A stretch of 64,000 nucleotides of DNA from JAGXFP01 sp039714535 (GCA_039714535.1 JBDLJC010000017.1:7296-71295), one strand, 5' to 3'. Positions 32,254-42,448 are shown, counted from the stretch's first letter. Program-made: numbers and translations. Notes: generated by a model from the sequence alone, not told the origin.

Positions 32254-32913
32254 ATGACAGAATATTCCAAGTTTTTTCCCCCGACTGCTTTTATCGAAAC
32301 AGATACTTTCTCCTTTGAGCGGGAGCTTGGGCGCCAAGGCTGCGATCTGGTGGCCGGCACCGATGAGGCCGGTCGCGGCCCCTTGGCCGGCCCGGTGGTG
32401 GCGGCTTGCGTGATCCTGCCCGAGGGCTGTGATTTCGCTCTGTTCAGGGATTCCAAACAGACATCTCCTGGTGAGCGCGCGCGCCTTTATAGTCTTCTTC
32501 TCGAAATTGGCGCCGATATCGGGGTTGGGCTAGGCACGGTCCGGGATATTGAAGAGATCAATATCCTGCAGGCATCACTGTTGGCTATGAAAAGGTCTGT
32601 GGCTGCGCTGGTGGCCAAACCCGGTTTTCTGCTGGTTGACGGCAAATTCCCGGTGCCGCTAACCATCCCTCAGATAAGCCTGGTCAAGGGGGAGTCTCGC
32701 AGCGCCTCGATTGGTGCCGCCTCTATAGTTGCCAAAGAGGAGCGGGATCGTTTAATGGCAGAGTATCATCTGCAATACCCCCAATATAATTTCGCCAGGC
32801 ACAAGGGCTATCCAACTGCTGAGCACCGAAGTCTTCTTGAGCAGCATGGCCCCTGTGAAATTCATCGCCGGACCTTTAAAGGGGTGAAGGAGCACTTGAC
32901 AGCCAATGAGTAA
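32254..32913 (+). CDS. rnhB: Ribonuclease HII
   Basis: A 219-residue RNase HII that removes ribonucleotides from DNA. The catalytic DEAGRGPLAGP motif is present, with further acidic residues in LLVDGKFPVP and the KGESRSASIGAASIVAK block. ATG 32254 is chosen; an in-frame TTG at 32203 would put the start right against the palindromic element. It overlaps yraN by eight bases. Confidence 0.96.
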   Translation: MTEYSKFFPPTAFIETDTFSFERELGRQGCDLVAGTDEAGRGPLAGPVVAACVILPEGCDFALFRDSKQTSPGERARLYSLLLEIGADIGVGLGTVRDIEEINILQASLLAMKRSVAALVAKPGFLLVDGKFPVPLTIPQISLVKGESRSASIGAASIVAKEERDRLMAEYHLQYPQYNFARHKGYPTAEHRSLLEQHGPCEIHRRTFKGVKEHLTANE

Positions 32914-33286
32914 AAAACGTCTCTCCCTTGGTCGGCGCGGAGAAGAGCTGGCCGGTGAATATTTAAAAAAAGCCGGTTATAAAATACTGGAGTTAAACTA
33001 TCGCGGTCGTTTGGGTGAGATTGATCTGGTGGCCGAAGATGGTGATTGTCTGGTTTTTGTCGAAGTCAAGACTCGCGCTGGGCTGGCCTTTGGTCACCCC
33101 CTTGAAAGTATCAACTCTCGGAAACAGTACCAATTGATCAGGGCAGCCCGTGAATATCTGGCCGAACATGGTGCGGAAGAGCGTATTTGTCGTTTTGATG
33201 CGGTTTCAGTGTTGCAAAAAGACGGGCAGGCCCCGCAATTAGAATTGATTAAAAATGCCTTTGAACTGGATGGGGAGAATTTTTGA
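32906..33286 (+). CDS. YraN family protein (UPF0102, predicted endonuclease fold)
   Basis: A 126-residue UPF0102 protein with the nuclease-like core: GRRGEELAGEYLKKAGYKIL, then RGRLGEIDLVAEDGDCLVFV followed by EVKTR. The E-x-D-x(n)-E-x-K arrangement is that of PD-(D/E)xK nucleases. Its role is unproven. It is commonly found next to rnhB, as here, and overlaps it. Confidence 0.92.
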   Translation: MSKKRLSLGRRGEELAGEYLKKAGYKILELNYRGRLGEIDLVAEDGDCLVFVEVKTRAGLAFGHPLESINSRKQYQLIRAAREYLAEHGAEERICRFDAVSVLQKDGQAPQLELIKNAFELDGENF

Positions 33287-34290
33287 TGAGTGGTTTGCTT
33301 GGGATTACCATGGGCTGCCCGGTAGGCATTGGCCCGGAAATTATCATCCGTTTTTGTCAGCAGACGCCTGATTTTAAAGCCTGCCGTCCCGTCGTTATTG
33401 GTGATCTCGGAGTGCTCCGGCGTTGTGCGGATGAATTGGCGGTTGATCTCGATATCGTGCGCTGGCAACCCGGTGAGCCGGTCCGGGATCGGGCCTTGCA
33501 TGTGTTGTCTTTGTCGGATCTTGGCCCGAACCTCAAGTGGGGGCATCCCGATGTTGCTACCGGCAGGGCCATGGCCTTGTACATCGAGGAAGCGGTGCGC
33601 TTGATTGGTGGCGGCGTCTTGGCCGGGATGGTGACCTGTCCTATCGCCAAGTCGGCCCTGAAGCTCGCCGGTTATCAATATCCCGGTCATACCGAAATGC
33701 TGGCGGACTTGTGCGGCAGTGATGAGTATGCCATGATGATGGCCGGGGAGCGGCTCCGGGTCACCCTGGTTACCATTCATGTCGGCCTGGCCCAGGTTGC
33801 CGGGCTTTTGACTAAAGAAAAAATAGTAAGACTAATTGAGATCACGGCCCGCTCGTTGCGCAATGATTTTGCTATCGAAAACCCACGGTTGGCGGTGGCC
33901 GGTTTCAATCCCCATGCCGGAGAGGATGGGATGTTTGGTGATGAAGATGAGCGGGTGATAGCTCCGGCTGTTGCCCAGGCCAGAGCCGATGGCTGGCAGG
34001 TGGCTGGGGTGTTCCCGCCGGATACGGTGTTTAACCGGGCGGCGGCGGGGCAATATGACGCAGTTGTCTGTATGTACCACGACCAGGGCCTGATTCCGTT
34101 TAAGCTTCTCCACTTTGAGGATGGGGTTAATGTCACTCTTGGCCTGCCGATTGTCCGAACCTCGGTTGACCACGGCACTGCCTACGATATCGCCGGACAG
34201 GGGAAGGCCAGTGCAACCAGTTTGCTTGCTGCCTTCGATTTGGCCGGCAAGATAGCGTTGAATCGTAATCGGTTTGCTGAAAAGCAATAA
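33286..34290 (+). CDS. pdxA: 4-hydroxythreonine-4-phosphate dehydrogenase
   Basis: A 334-residue PdxA that oxidises 4-phosphohydroxy-L-threonine in DXP-dependent vitamin B6 synthesis. Metal-binding histidines appear in GYQYPGHTEML, and later in the YHDQGLIPFK and TSVDHGTAYDIAG motifs, which are hallmarks. ATG 33286 overlaps the yraN stop by one base. It is part of the compact rnhB-yraN-pdxA set. Confidence 0.95.
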   Translation: MSGLLGITMGCPVGIGPEIIIRFCQQTPDFKACRPVVIGDLGVLRRCADELAVDLDIVRWQPGEPVRDRALHVLSLSDLGPNLKWGHPDVATGRAMALYIEEAVRLIGGGVLAGMVTCPIAKSALKLAGYQYPGHTEMLADLCGSDEYAMMMAGERLRVTLVTIHVGLAQVAGLLTKEKIVRLIEITARSLRNDFAIENPRLAVAGFNPHAGEDGMFGDEDERVIAPAVAQARADGWQVAGVFPPDTVFNRAAAGQYDAVVCMYHDQGLIPFKLLHFEDGVNVTLGLPIVRTSVDHGTAYDIAGQGKASATSLLAAFDLAGKIALNRNRFAEKQ

Positions 34291-34388
34291 ATGTATTAAT
34301 AATATCGGGATGTTGTTTGGTCGGGCTGGCTGTATTTGTCTGTTTGCTGTCGGCCAGAATATCTCCATAATTTTCGGTTAATCCGGTC

Positions 34389-35003
34389 ATGGCGAAACAA
34401 GGACTACTTATAGCCTTCGAGGGCATTGACGGCACTGGTAAATCCACCCAGATTGGCTTGTTGGCAGAGTATCTGGCGACCAGGGGATATGCTGTGGTGA
34501 CGACCATGGAGCCGACCGACGGCCCTTATGGCCGCAAAATCAGGTCATTATTTGCAAGCCGCCACCGCCTGACTCCCGATGAGGAGCTGGGGCTCTTTAT
34601 GGCTGATCGCCGGGAGCATGTTCGCGAGTTGCTTATCCCCGCCTTGGCTGAGGGTAAGGTGGTTCTTACCGATCGATACTATCTTTCGACCGCCGCGTAT
34701 CAGGGTGCTGCCGGTCATGATCCCGACCTCATCTTGGCCGACAATGAGAAGTTTGCCCCACGGCCGGATTTGGTAGTGCTGCTGACTTTGACTCCGGCGG
34801 AGAGTGTGCACCGGATCAAAAACCTGCGGGGCGAGTCTCTGAACGATTTCGAGCAGGAGGACGTCCTTGCCAAAGTAGCGGCGGTATTTGCCGGATTTAA
34901 GATGGATTACATTACCCGGATCGATGCTGCAATCTCTCCTGACAAGGTCCATAAAGAGGTTGTGGCTAAAGTAGATGAGATGCTGGCCGAGAAGGACTAT
35001 TAG
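34389..35003 (+). CDS. tmk: Thymidylate kinase
   Basis: A 204-residue kinase that converts dTMP to dTDP. The P-loop is GIDGTGKST (residues 12-20), with the DR motif in VVLTDRYYLSTAAYQG. A short LID region contains RIKNLRGESL. The gene stands about 100 bases after pdxA and 40 before the TPR lipoprotein gene. Confidence 0.96.
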   Translation: MAKQGLLIAFEGIDGTGKSTQIGLLAEYLATRGYAVVTTMEPTDGPYGRKIRSLFASRHRLTPDEELGLFMADRREHVRELLIPALAEGKVVLTDRYYLSTAAYQGAAGHDPDLILADNEKFAPRPDLVVLLTLTPAESVHRIKNLRGESLNDFEQEDVLAKVAAVFAGFKMDYITRIDAAISPDKVHKEVVAKVDEMLAEKDY

Positions 35004-35045
35004 GTTCCACCGAAACTTATCCTGCGTTTAATTACCCAAGGGAAG

Positions 35046-36764
35046 ATGATGAAAAACAATTTTCTGGTGCTTATCATATTTGCTCTCTTTTCCAGCGCTT
35101 GCACGGCGGCGGGGGGAGGGCAGCCTGCCGCGAAATTGGCAGAGGGGCTCGATCCGTCTGCTGATTATGTGGAGAGCGAATGTTCCTATTTTTATTTCAT
35201 GTGGGGCAGGACCGCTGAGCTTGAGGGGAAATTGGAGGAGGCCCGTGAGGCATACGAAAAAGCCTTGGTCTGTGATTTGCATGCCGTGCAAATCATGCAT
35301 CGGTTGGCGGTTCTGTTGATCAATATGGACAAGAAGGATGTTGCCGCCGGCTGGATTAAGACGATTATTGATGAGAATCCCGAAGATCTGGCGTCGTATG
35401 GTTTTCTGGCTAATTTATATGTAAGTATGGATGAATTTGCTAAGGCCGAGGAAATTTATCTGGGTGTTATCGATAAAAATCCACAAGATTACGATAATAT
35501 GTTGTTGCTTGGCGCCTTATATGCCAGGCAGAAAAAATTTGATGAGGCCAGAGATACCCTTGAGAAACTGATTAAATTAAATCCTGAGTCCTTCATTGGC
35601 CATCATTACCTGGCCAAGATTTATCTGGAGACCGAGAAGTTTGCTAAGGCGCGGAGTTCTTTTGAAAAGGCTTTGGAGCTAAATTGGTCTCCATTCCTTG
35701 CCTTTGAGGCGGCTTTCTTTTTGGCGAAGAAAGGGTTTCCGGACGATGCCCTGCGCTTATATCGGCAGATTATTGTCGAAGACGAAGATAATGAACGGGT
35801 CAGAACCATGGCCATATCCTTGCTGCTGAAGCTGGACCGCATCGATGAGGCCATTGTCGCAATGGAGGAATTACTGCCCCAGGCGGCAGATCCACTTAAG
35901 GTTGAGTTGAATCTTAGCCGCTTGCTTCTTGATCGAAAAAAATATGATGAAGCGATTAGCCATCTGTTAAACATTCTCGACACTGATCCCGAGTTTAATG
36001 ACGTCCGTATCCTGCTGGCGGTGGCCTATCATGATAAAGGTGATGCAACCGCGGCCAAAAGCAGTTTGGAGAAGATAGGGCCCCAGTCCGCCGATTATGA
36101 AAATGCCACCGTTTTTCTCACGCGAATTCTGGTTGAAGAGAAAAAACATGGGGCGGCGATCAACTTATTGCGGGGAAGAATCTCCGACGAAAAAACTCGG
36201 CGCAGAAGTTTCTACCCCGGCCTTGCTTCAGTCCTCCAGAAGCAGCAAAAGAATGATGAGGCGGCAAGTGTTTTTCAAGAGGCCTTGACTCTCTATCCGG
36301 AGGACAAAGATCTTCTTCTCGAACATGCCCTCTTCCAGGACGAGCAGGGTGATGTGGACGGCGCCCTGCGCACCATGGCAAAGGTTCTGCTAATCAGTCC
36401 GGATGAGCCATATGCCCTGAATTATATGGGGTACACCTGGGCTGAGCGTGGCGTGGAACTGGAGAAGGCCTTGGCCTATGTTGAAAAAGCTCTGGAACTT
36501 AGGCCGGATGATGGCTTTGTCCGTGATAGTTTAGGCTGGGTTTTATTCAAGATGGGCCGACTTGATGAGGCCCTGGCCGAGTTACAGAAAGCACTTAAGA
36601 TAGAAGGGGATGATCCGGCTATTAACGATCATATCGGTGATGTTTACCACCGGCTTGGCAGGATGAAAAAGGCCCGAAAGGCTTGGGGCAGGGCTTTGGT
36701 TCTCCAGAAAGATGAAAAAAAGAAGAGCCGGCTTCGAAAGAAGATAGAGGCCGCCGGTAAGTGA
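35046..36764 (+). CDS. TPR-repeat lipoprotein
   Basis: A 572-residue lipoprotein with a signal peptide and lipobox FSSAC (Cys20). The rest is almost entirely tetratricopeptide repeats, at least a dozen 34-residue units. Clear ones include LEEAREAYEKALVCDLHAVQ, FAKARSSFEKALELNW, VELEKALAYVEKALELRPDD and LDEALAELQKALKIEGDD. Such proteins scaffold envelope or secretion complexes; the partner is unknown. It overlaps the following LolB-like lipoprotein gene by four bases, so the two are probably co-translated. Start could be either of two adjacent ATGs. Confidence 0.88.
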   Translation: MMKNNFLVLIIFALFSSACTAAGGGQPAAKLAEGLDPSADYVESECSYFYFMWGRTAELEGKLEEAREAYEKALVCDLHAVQIMHRLAVLLINMDKKDVAAGWIKTIIDENPEDLASYGFLANLYVSMDEFAKAEEIYLGVIDKNPQDYDNMLLLGALYARQKKFDEARDTLEKLIKLNPESFIGHHYLAKIYLETEKFAKARSSFEKALELNWSPFLAFEAAFFLAKKGFPDDALRLYRQIIVEDEDNERVRTMAISLLLKLDRIDEAIVAMEELLPQAADPLKVELNLSRLLLDRKKYDEAISHLLNILDTDPEFNDVRILLAVAYHDKGDATAAKSSLEKIGPQSADYENATVFLTRILVEEKKHGAAINLLRGRISDEKTRRRSFYPGLASVLQKQQKNDEAASVFQEALTLYPEDKDLLLEHALFQDEQGDVDGALRTMAKVLLISPDEPYALNYMGYTWAERGVELEKALAYVEKALELRPDDGFVRDSLGWVLFKMGRLDEALAELQKALKIEGDDPAINDHIGDVYHRLGRMKKARKAWGRALVLQKDEKKKSRLRKKIEAAGK

Positions 36765-37561
36765 TAATGGTTTCTCGCCATGTTCTGCTTTGTTTCTGGC
36801 TGGTAATTTTCTTGTCGAGTTGTGCCGGTTTGCCCGCTCGTCTGCCCCATTCAGGGCCGGAAAGTTTGCTGGTCAGGCAATCTTTCAAGGAGCTGGTCGG
36901 TCGGCAGCGTCAATGTGAAAGCAGTGTTGATGCCGAAATCACCATTACCCTCGATTCAAGATGGTATTCCGGGACGATGAGTGGTTATCTGCAGGCCAAG
37001 GCTCCGGCTTTTTTGAAACTCGTTGGAATTAATCCCTTTGGTCAGCCTTTGGTGGTTCTGGTTAGCGATGGTGAGTCTTTCAGCTATGCCTCGCTGAGCG
37101 AATCACTCAGTTATGACGGTAGGGTTGATTCCGACACGTTCCAGCGCTTCGTGCCCACCGGTTTTGATCCGTCCACCAGCTTTTATCCGCTGACCGGTAA
37201 GCTGGCCCCCGGTGAGATGCGGATTCTGACAACCAGTTCTGATCAGGAAGGGCGGGGGGCCTGGCTGGAGCTTGAAAATATTCAGGATAATATCCACAGT
37301 CTGGTCCTTTTTGAGCCGGAAAGGCAATTAATCCGCCAATATCTCCGGTTGAACGAAGATGGCAAGGTGACGCTGAAGATCGGCTATAATGATTATTATC
37401 CCGGCCCCTGTAGTTTACCTGGCCTTGTAACTATATCCAGTAGTGATCATGCCGGTGAACTGTCGATCCGGTTGCATGATTGGCAAACCGATACCCCGTT
37501 CTCTGCGGCAGATTTTGCCTTGGAACTCCCCCCCGTTTTTAAAAGAGTGAAAGTAAATTGA
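36761..37561 (+). CDS. LolB/DUF4292-like outer-membrane lipoprotein
   Basis: A 266-residue lipoprotein: signal ending at lipobox FLSSC, then an all-beta domain. The GYLQAKAPAFLKLVGINPFG stretch followed by QPLVVLVSDG is typical of LolA/LolB-fold proteins (DUF4292 type). Such proteins carry or insert lipoproteins or other amphiphiles. Divergence from true LolB is large, so the role is only suggested. GTG 36761 overlaps the TPR gene stop; ATG 36767 is an alternative. The stop overlaps the TTG start of the next gene. Confidence 0.72.
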   Translation: MIMVSRHVLLCFWLVIFLSSCAGLPARLPHSGPESLLVRQSFKELVGRQRQCESSVDAEITITLDSRWYSGTMSGYLQAKAPAFLKLVGINPFGQPLVVLVSDGESFSYASLSESLSYDGRVDSDTFQRFVPTGFDPSTSFYPLTGKLAPGEMRILTTSSDQEGRGAWLELENIQDNIHSLVLFEPERQLIRQYLRLNEDGKVTLKIGYNDYYPGPCSLPGLVTISSSDHAGELSIRLHDWQTDTPFSAADFALELPPVFKRVKVN

Positions 37562-40068
37562 ATATCGATGATATCCTGCCGCTGGTTAACCGACCAAGTC
37601 GGTACAGTGGTAATGAGCTTAATATTGTTAAAAAGGACTGGCAACAGACGAGCTTGCGGGTCGCCCTGATCTTTCCAGATCTCTATGAGATCGGCATGTC
37701 CCATCAAGGGTTACAGATCCTCTATCACCTCTTGAATAGCCAGCCGGATGTCTTGGCGGAGCGGGCTTATACTCCGGCGCCGGATATGGAAGAGCTTCTG
37801 CGTAGTAGCGGCCGACCGCTTTTTTCTCTGGAAACCCACCACCCCCTGGGTGAGTTCGATTTGCTGGGTGTCACTCTGCCCTACGAGCTTTGTTATACTA
37901 ATATTTTGACCGTGCTTGATTTGGCCGGACTGCCTTTTCGCAGTGCTGATCGGGATGAAAGCCACCCTCTGGTGATCGGGGGCGGGCCCTGCGCCTTTCA
38001 CCCTGAACCGGTGGCGGAATTCTTCGATGCTATCCTGCTTGGTGATGGTGAAGAGGCGATTCTTGAGATAGCCGAGTTGCTCATTGGTGCTAAAAAAGAA
38101 GGCTTGACCCGGCCCGAGGTTCTGGCTCGTTTGGCGATGGTTGAGGGACTTTATGTGCCGGCTCATTTTAAAGCCGTCTATGATGAGAGAGGTGTTTTTA
38201 CCGGGGTGATCGGTAAGGATGGGAGAAGTTCCGTCCGGCGCCGTATTTTAGCAGATATTGAAAATACAGGTGGTGAGACGCCCTTGGTGCCTTTAGGTAA
38301 AATTGTTCACGACCGTCTGGGCATAGAGATTGCCCGAGGGTGTACCAGGGGCTGCCGTTTTTGCCAGGCCGGGATAATCTATCGTCCGGTTCGGGAGCGA
38401 TCCCCTGGTCGGGTCTTCGAATTGGCTGAAAAAGGCATCGCTGAAAGTGGTTTTGATGAACTGGCCCTGTTGTCCCTAAGCAGCGGGGACTATTCATGTA
38501 TCTCCGACCTGCTGGTCAGGTTGATGGACCGGCTGGTCAAGCAGCGGGTTTCGGTCTCGATGCCGTCCATGCGGGTCGGAACCCTGACCCCCGAGATTAT
38601 GGATCAGATCAAACGGGTCCGGAAAAGTGGTTTCACTCTTGCTCCCGAGGCCGGCACCGACCGGTTGCGCCAGGTAATTAACAAGGGGATTACCGAGGAG
38701 GATCTGCTGGCGACCAGTCGGGCCGCCTTCAGTCTGGGCTGGAAACTGCTTAAATTTTATTTCATGTTTGGTCTGCCCACTGAAACCGATGAGGACCTGG
38801 AGGCCATTCCGCTTTTGGCTAAACGGGCCTTGCAGACGGCCGAGCAGGGCGGGCGGCGCATCAACATCAGTGTCGCGACCTTTGTCCCTAAACCCCATAC
38901 CCCATTTCAGCGGGTCCGTCAGCTCGATGTGGATGAAGGTTTTGCCCGGATAGATTATCTTAAGAAGGCGGTGAAGGGTAAGAGTTTTCAGCTAAAATGG
39001 GGCGATCCTCGCCAGAGTTTTCTGGAAGGGGTCATGGCTAGGGGTGATCGGCGTTTATCGGCCTTGATTGAGGAGGCCTGGCAGCAAGGCGCCCGTCTTG
39101 ACGGTTGGTCGGAGCATTACCGGCTTGATACCTGGCGGGGAGCCGCGGAAACCCTTGGAATTGATCTGGATAGCTATCTGCGGCAACGGGAGGATGCTGA
39201 ACCGTTGCCCTGGGACCATCTTGATAGCGGCGTTGATCTTGAATTTATCGAGTTGGAGAAACAGAGGGCGAGGGATGGCGTTTATACCCCCGATTGTCGG
39301 GTCCATGGTTGTCAGAAATGTGGCCTATGTGATTTTAAGACCATAAAACCCGTGGTGGCGAAGAGTTGTGATTTCGCTGAGGCGGAGACTGGAGAAGACT
39401 CCCCGGTAACTGCTCCTAGTGCAGACGATACTGGCGCCAATCGTTTTGTCTACCGGCTTACCTATAGTCGTCTCGGCAGGGCCCGCTTCCTCGGGCATCT
39501 TGAAGTAATTCAGGTCTTTTATCGGGTTCTGCGCAGGGTTGGTCTGCCGATGAATTTCTCCCAGGGCTATAATCCAAGTCCCCGGGTTACTTTCAGTCCG
39601 GCTCTGCCGCTGGGAACAGAGAGTCAGGCCGAATATCTGCTGGTCGATTTGTCTGTGGTTCTGACCGATCCGGAGGGGATCAAAGCTGCCTTTAACCGGG
39701 AGTTGCCGGAGGGGTTCAGCATTGACGCAATTAAGCTTGATTCCGGCAAGGTTGAGCAACGTCTGTTGACCTGCTATCATATCCATCTTGGTCGTCCGAT
39801 AAAATGTGAAATTCTTGACTCTTTTCTTAGTAATGACAAGGTAGAGGTCGAGGTGGTCAGAAAGGGGCGGTCGCGAAAGATAGATGCCCGGCCACTGGTC
39901 AGGGTACTGACCATGATCGAAGGGGATTGCCAGATTGAAATGCAGTTGTTGACCGAGGCCGGTAAGGCCGCCTTGAAGCCTATGGAAATTATGGCGGCGC
40001 TGTTTGAGTTGTCGACTGAGGAGATGGCTCTGGCAAGGGTTATGAAGTTGTGGTGCCGGGCAGGGTGA
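37558..40068 (+). CDS. B12-binding/radical SAM protein fused to DUF2344 (TIGR03960 + TIGR03936)
   Basis: An 836-residue fusion. The N-terminal part (about 1-190) is a B12-binding-like domain with a GGGPCAFHPEP motif. The radical SAM core carries CTRGCRFCQAG (three cluster cysteines) and LAPEAGTDRLRQVINKG. A Cys-rich linker (HGCQKCGLCDF) leads to a DUF2344 domain (about 620-836) beginning YRLTYSRLGRARFLGHLEV. The same fusion is often upstream of RNase G and rplU-rpmA. A tRNA or rRNA modification role is suspected, not shown. TTG start overlaps the upstream stop. Confidence 0.88.
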   Translation: MNIDDILPLVNRPSRYSGNELNIVKKDWQQTSLRVALIFPDLYEIGMSHQGLQILYHLLNSQPDVLAERAYTPAPDMEELLRSSGRPLFSLETHHPLGEFDLLGVTLPYELCYTNILTVLDLAGLPFRSADRDESHPLVIGGGPCAFHPEPVAEFFDAILLGDGEEAILEIAELLIGAKKEGLTRPEVLARLAMVEGLYVPAHFKAVYDERGVFTGVIGKDGRSSVRRRILADIENTGGETPLVPLGKIVHDRLGIEIARGCTRGCRFCQAGIIYRPVRERSPGRVFELAEKGIAESGFDELALLSLSSGDYSCISDLLVRLMDRLVKQRVSVSMPSMRVGTLTPEIMDQIKRVRKSGFTLAPEAGTDRLRQVINKGITEEDLLATSRAAFSLGWKLLKFYFMFGLPTETDEDLEAIPLLAKRALQTAEQGGRRINISVATFVPKPHTPFQRVRQLDVDEGFARIDYLKKAVKGKSFQLKWGDPRQSFLEGVMARGDRRLSALIEEAWQQGARLDGWSEHYRLDTWRGAAETLGIDLDSYLRQREDAEPLPWDHLDSGVDLEFIELEKQRARDGVYTPDCRVHGCQKCGLCDFKTIKPVVAKSCDFAEAETGEDSPVTAPSADDTGANRFVYRLTYSRLGRARFLGHLEVIQVFYRVLRRVGLPMNFSQGYNPSPRVTFSPALPLGTESQAEYLLVDLSVVLTDPEGIKAAFNRELPEGFSIDAIKLDSGKVEQRLLTCYHIHLGRPIKCEILDSFLSNDKVEVEVVRKGRSRKIDARPLVRVLTMIEGDCQIEMQLLTEAGKAALKPMEIMAALFELSTEEMALARVMKLWCRAG

Positions 40069-40116
40069 ATAGTTACGCTAGAGTCTTATAAATAATTTTT
40101 GCAGGTAAATTAACTT

Positions 40117-41655
40117 ATGGCTACTGATTTAATCATTAACGCGACGTCTTTCGAGATCAGGACCGCCCTGATCGAGTACGGTAATCTGGTGGAGTTCCAC
40201 CTTGAGAGGCCTGCCGAGAAAGGCTTGGTCAGTAATATCTATAAGGGTGTGGTCAAGAGGGTGTTGCCGGGAATGCAGGCGGCCTTTGTTGATATAGGTC
40301 TTGAGAGAACCGGTTTTCTTTATGTCGACGATGTGACCGTCAAGCGAAATGGTGGCGGCCGGGAGATCCCCTGTGACCAGGATGACAACGAGGGGCGGTG
40401 TTGTGGCGAAAGTCTGCCCCGTGATACCATCCCTGAGCGCTCTGCCGGGGTTACCATTGACGAGTTGTTAACCGAAGGGCAGGATATTCTGGTTCAGATC
40501 TGCAAGGACCCGATCGGAACCAAGGGGGCTCGTTTGACCTGTAATATTACGTTGCCGTGCCGCAATGTGGTCTTCATGCCCAAGACCGATCATATCGGTA
40601 TTTCCCGCAAGATTGAGGATGAGGGGGTCAGACAAAGGCTTAAAGAGATCATTGAGGAACTGCGTCCGGCCGGAACGGGCTTTATTGTCAGGACTGTCGG
40701 AGAAAATGCCACTCAGCAAGATCTTGAAGCTGACATGGAGTTTCTCCTTCATCTCTGGGATGAGATCAGGGATAGTGGTGCGCGCGCCCCGGTGCCGAGT
40801 CTGATTTACGAGGATCTTGATATTACCCTGCGGACCGTCCGCGATATCTTTTCGGCGGATGTTGACCGGTTGATCGTTGATGACCGTCAGGTCTTTGAGG
40901 GTATCATGAAATTTGTCGAGACCTTTGCGCCCCACCTCAGGTCAAGGGTCAGTCTTTATGAGGAAAAGACGCCGGTTTTTGATGCCTACGGCATTGAGAT
41001 GGACATTAACCGGGCCCTGGACAAAAAGATCTGGCTTCGTTGCGGCGGTTATATAATTATTGAAACGACTGAGGCCCTTTCTGTTGTCGATGTAAATACC
41101 GGTCGTTTTGTCGGCAAGAATGATCTTGAGGACACGATCTTCAAGACCAATATGGAGGCAGTCCGGGAGATCGCCTATCAGTTACGGCTCCGCAATATCG
41201 GCGGCATAATCATTATAGATTTCATTGATATGGAGAAAGAAACCCATCGGGACGAGCTGGTTCGGGCCCTGAAAGAGGCGGTCAAGAAAGATAAAAGCCG
41301 GGTCAATATTCTCAAGGTTTCGGAATTCGGTCTGGTGCAGATGACCAGGAAGCGGAGTTCTGAAAATCTTGCCAGTACCCTGTGCGAACCGTGCCACTAT
41401 TGTCATGGTGATGGGATTGTCAAATCCCGGCAAACGGTTTGCTACGAGATTCTCCGTAAGATAATGGTCAGAGCCGGCAAGATGAATGGTAATAATGTTA
41501 CGGTCAGTGTTAACCCGCAGGTTGCGGCCATAATGCTCCGGGAAGAGTCTTCCACCGTCCATGAACTTGAAGACGGGATTGATAAGCGCATTACCGTAGT
41601 CCCTAATAGCGAACTGCATGTTGAAAAATATGAGATTATCTGGGACCAGAAATAG
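40117..41655 (+). CDS. rng: Ribonuclease E/G family (RNase G)
   Basis: A 512-residue endoribonuclease for rRNA maturation and mRNA decay. The S1 domain lies in NIYKGVVKRVLPGMQAAFVD, followed by the 5'-sensor region. The catalytic Asp residues are in LSVVDVNTGRFVG and IIIDFIDM. The Zn-link appears as CEPCHYCHGDG. It lacks the long C-terminal scaffold of RNase E. A Gly/Asp-rich insertion (about 75-115) with Cys residues interrupts the S1 region, which is slightly unusual. Confidence 0.95.
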   Translation: MATDLIINATSFEIRTALIEYGNLVEFHLERPAEKGLVSNIYKGVVKRVLPGMQAAFVDIGLERTGFLYVDDVTVKRNGGGREIPCDQDDNEGRCCGESLPRDTIPERSAGVTIDELLTEGQDILVQICKDPIGTKGARLTCNITLPCRNVVFMPKTDHIGISRKIEDEGVRQRLKEIIEELRPAGTGFIVRTVGENATQQDLEADMEFLLHLWDEIRDSGARAPVPSLIYEDLDITLRTVRDIFSADVDRLIVDDRQVFEGIMKFVETFAPHLRSRVSLYEEKTPVFDAYGIEMDINRALDKKIWLRCGGYIIIETTEALSVVDVNTGRFVGKNDLEDTIFKTNMEAVREIAYQLRLRNIGGIIIIDFIDMEKETHRDELVRALKEAVKKDKSRVNILKVSEFGLVQMTRKRSSENLASTLCEPCHYCHGDGIVKSRQTVCYEILRKIMVRAGKMNGNNVTVSVNPQVAAIMLREESSTVHELEDGIDKRITVVPNSELHVEKYEIIWDQK

Positions 41656-42074
41656 ATCTTAATTTAATGTCCAGGATCTCGATATGCAGTTGAACTGCTG
41701 TGGTTTATGACATTTAGTGCCATCTGTTTGTTTCTGATAGAAGTCAGGAAACAGGAGACAGGAGGCAGAATAACCGATTTTCTTTTGAGTTTTTGCATAA
41801 TCAGGAAGGCCGGTTATTTGCAGAGTCTTCCCCGTGGAAGAAAGGATCGATAAACGGAGAAGGAGAGGTCGATGTTCCTGGCTGGGAATTATACTCTTAA
41901 TTAATGATGTTTTTCGTTGTTTTGAGTTGACAAAATGTAGCTTTCTGTTATTAATCTCCGATTCAAGTTTGGCCCGTCAAGGCGGGTGTGATCTTGTCTT
42001 TTTCGATAGAAGACGGTCAGCACAACTGATCGTGATATAGATTTCCTGGAATTTTTATGAAGGTGGAGGGTATT
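41656..42074. other. 419-base intergenic region upstream of rplU
   Basis: It contains a promoter at 41927-41954 and, earlier, a short CAGGA-rich stretch (about 41748-41768). No ORF or RNA family was recognised. The leader from the promoter to the rplU start is about 110 bases, long enough for autogenous control by L21, but no such structure can be claimed. Confidence 0.4.
41927..41954 (+). promoter_or_regulatory. Sigma70-type promoter of rplU-rpmA-obgE-proB
   Basis: TTGACA (41927-41932), a 16-base spacer and TATTAA (41949-41954) precede the first ribosomal protein gene by about 120 bases. Confidence 0.6.
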
Positions 42075-42386
42075 ATGTACGCTATTGTTCGTACTGGCGG
42101 TAAACAGTATCAGGTGGCTCAGGGCGATCAGCTTCGGGTTGAGACATTGGCTGGTGTTGTCGGTGAAACTGTGGAGCTTAATGAAGTTTTGTTGGTTGCC
42201 GATGGCGAGGATGTTAAAATTGGTCAACCCCAGGTTGAGGGCGCCAAAGTTACCGCGACCATCGTCGAGCAAGGTAAGGCCAAGAAAGTTCTGGTCTACA
42301 AGAAGAAACGCCGTAAGGGCTATGAGGTTAAGCGAGGTCATCGTCAGCAATATACGGCTTTGCGGATCGAAGGGATTAGCGCCTAG
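42075..42386 (+). CDS. rplU: 50S ribosomal protein L21
   Basis: A 103-residue L21 beginning MYAIVRTGGKQYQVAQGD, exactly the family length. ATG 42075 has AAGGTGGAGGG ahead; the ATG at 42057 would only add VEG-type residues encoded by the ribosome-binding site. Confidence 0.98.
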   Translation: MYAIVRTGGKQYQVAQGDQLRVETLAGVVGETVELNEVLLVADGEDVKIGQPQVEGAKVTATIVEQGKAKKVLVYKKKRRKGYEVKRGHRQQYTALRIEGISA

Positions 42387-42448
42387 TCAGGTTGTTCGGC
42401 GTATTCTTCGTTTATTGAATATATCCTTAAGTATAAAGAGGTTTAGAT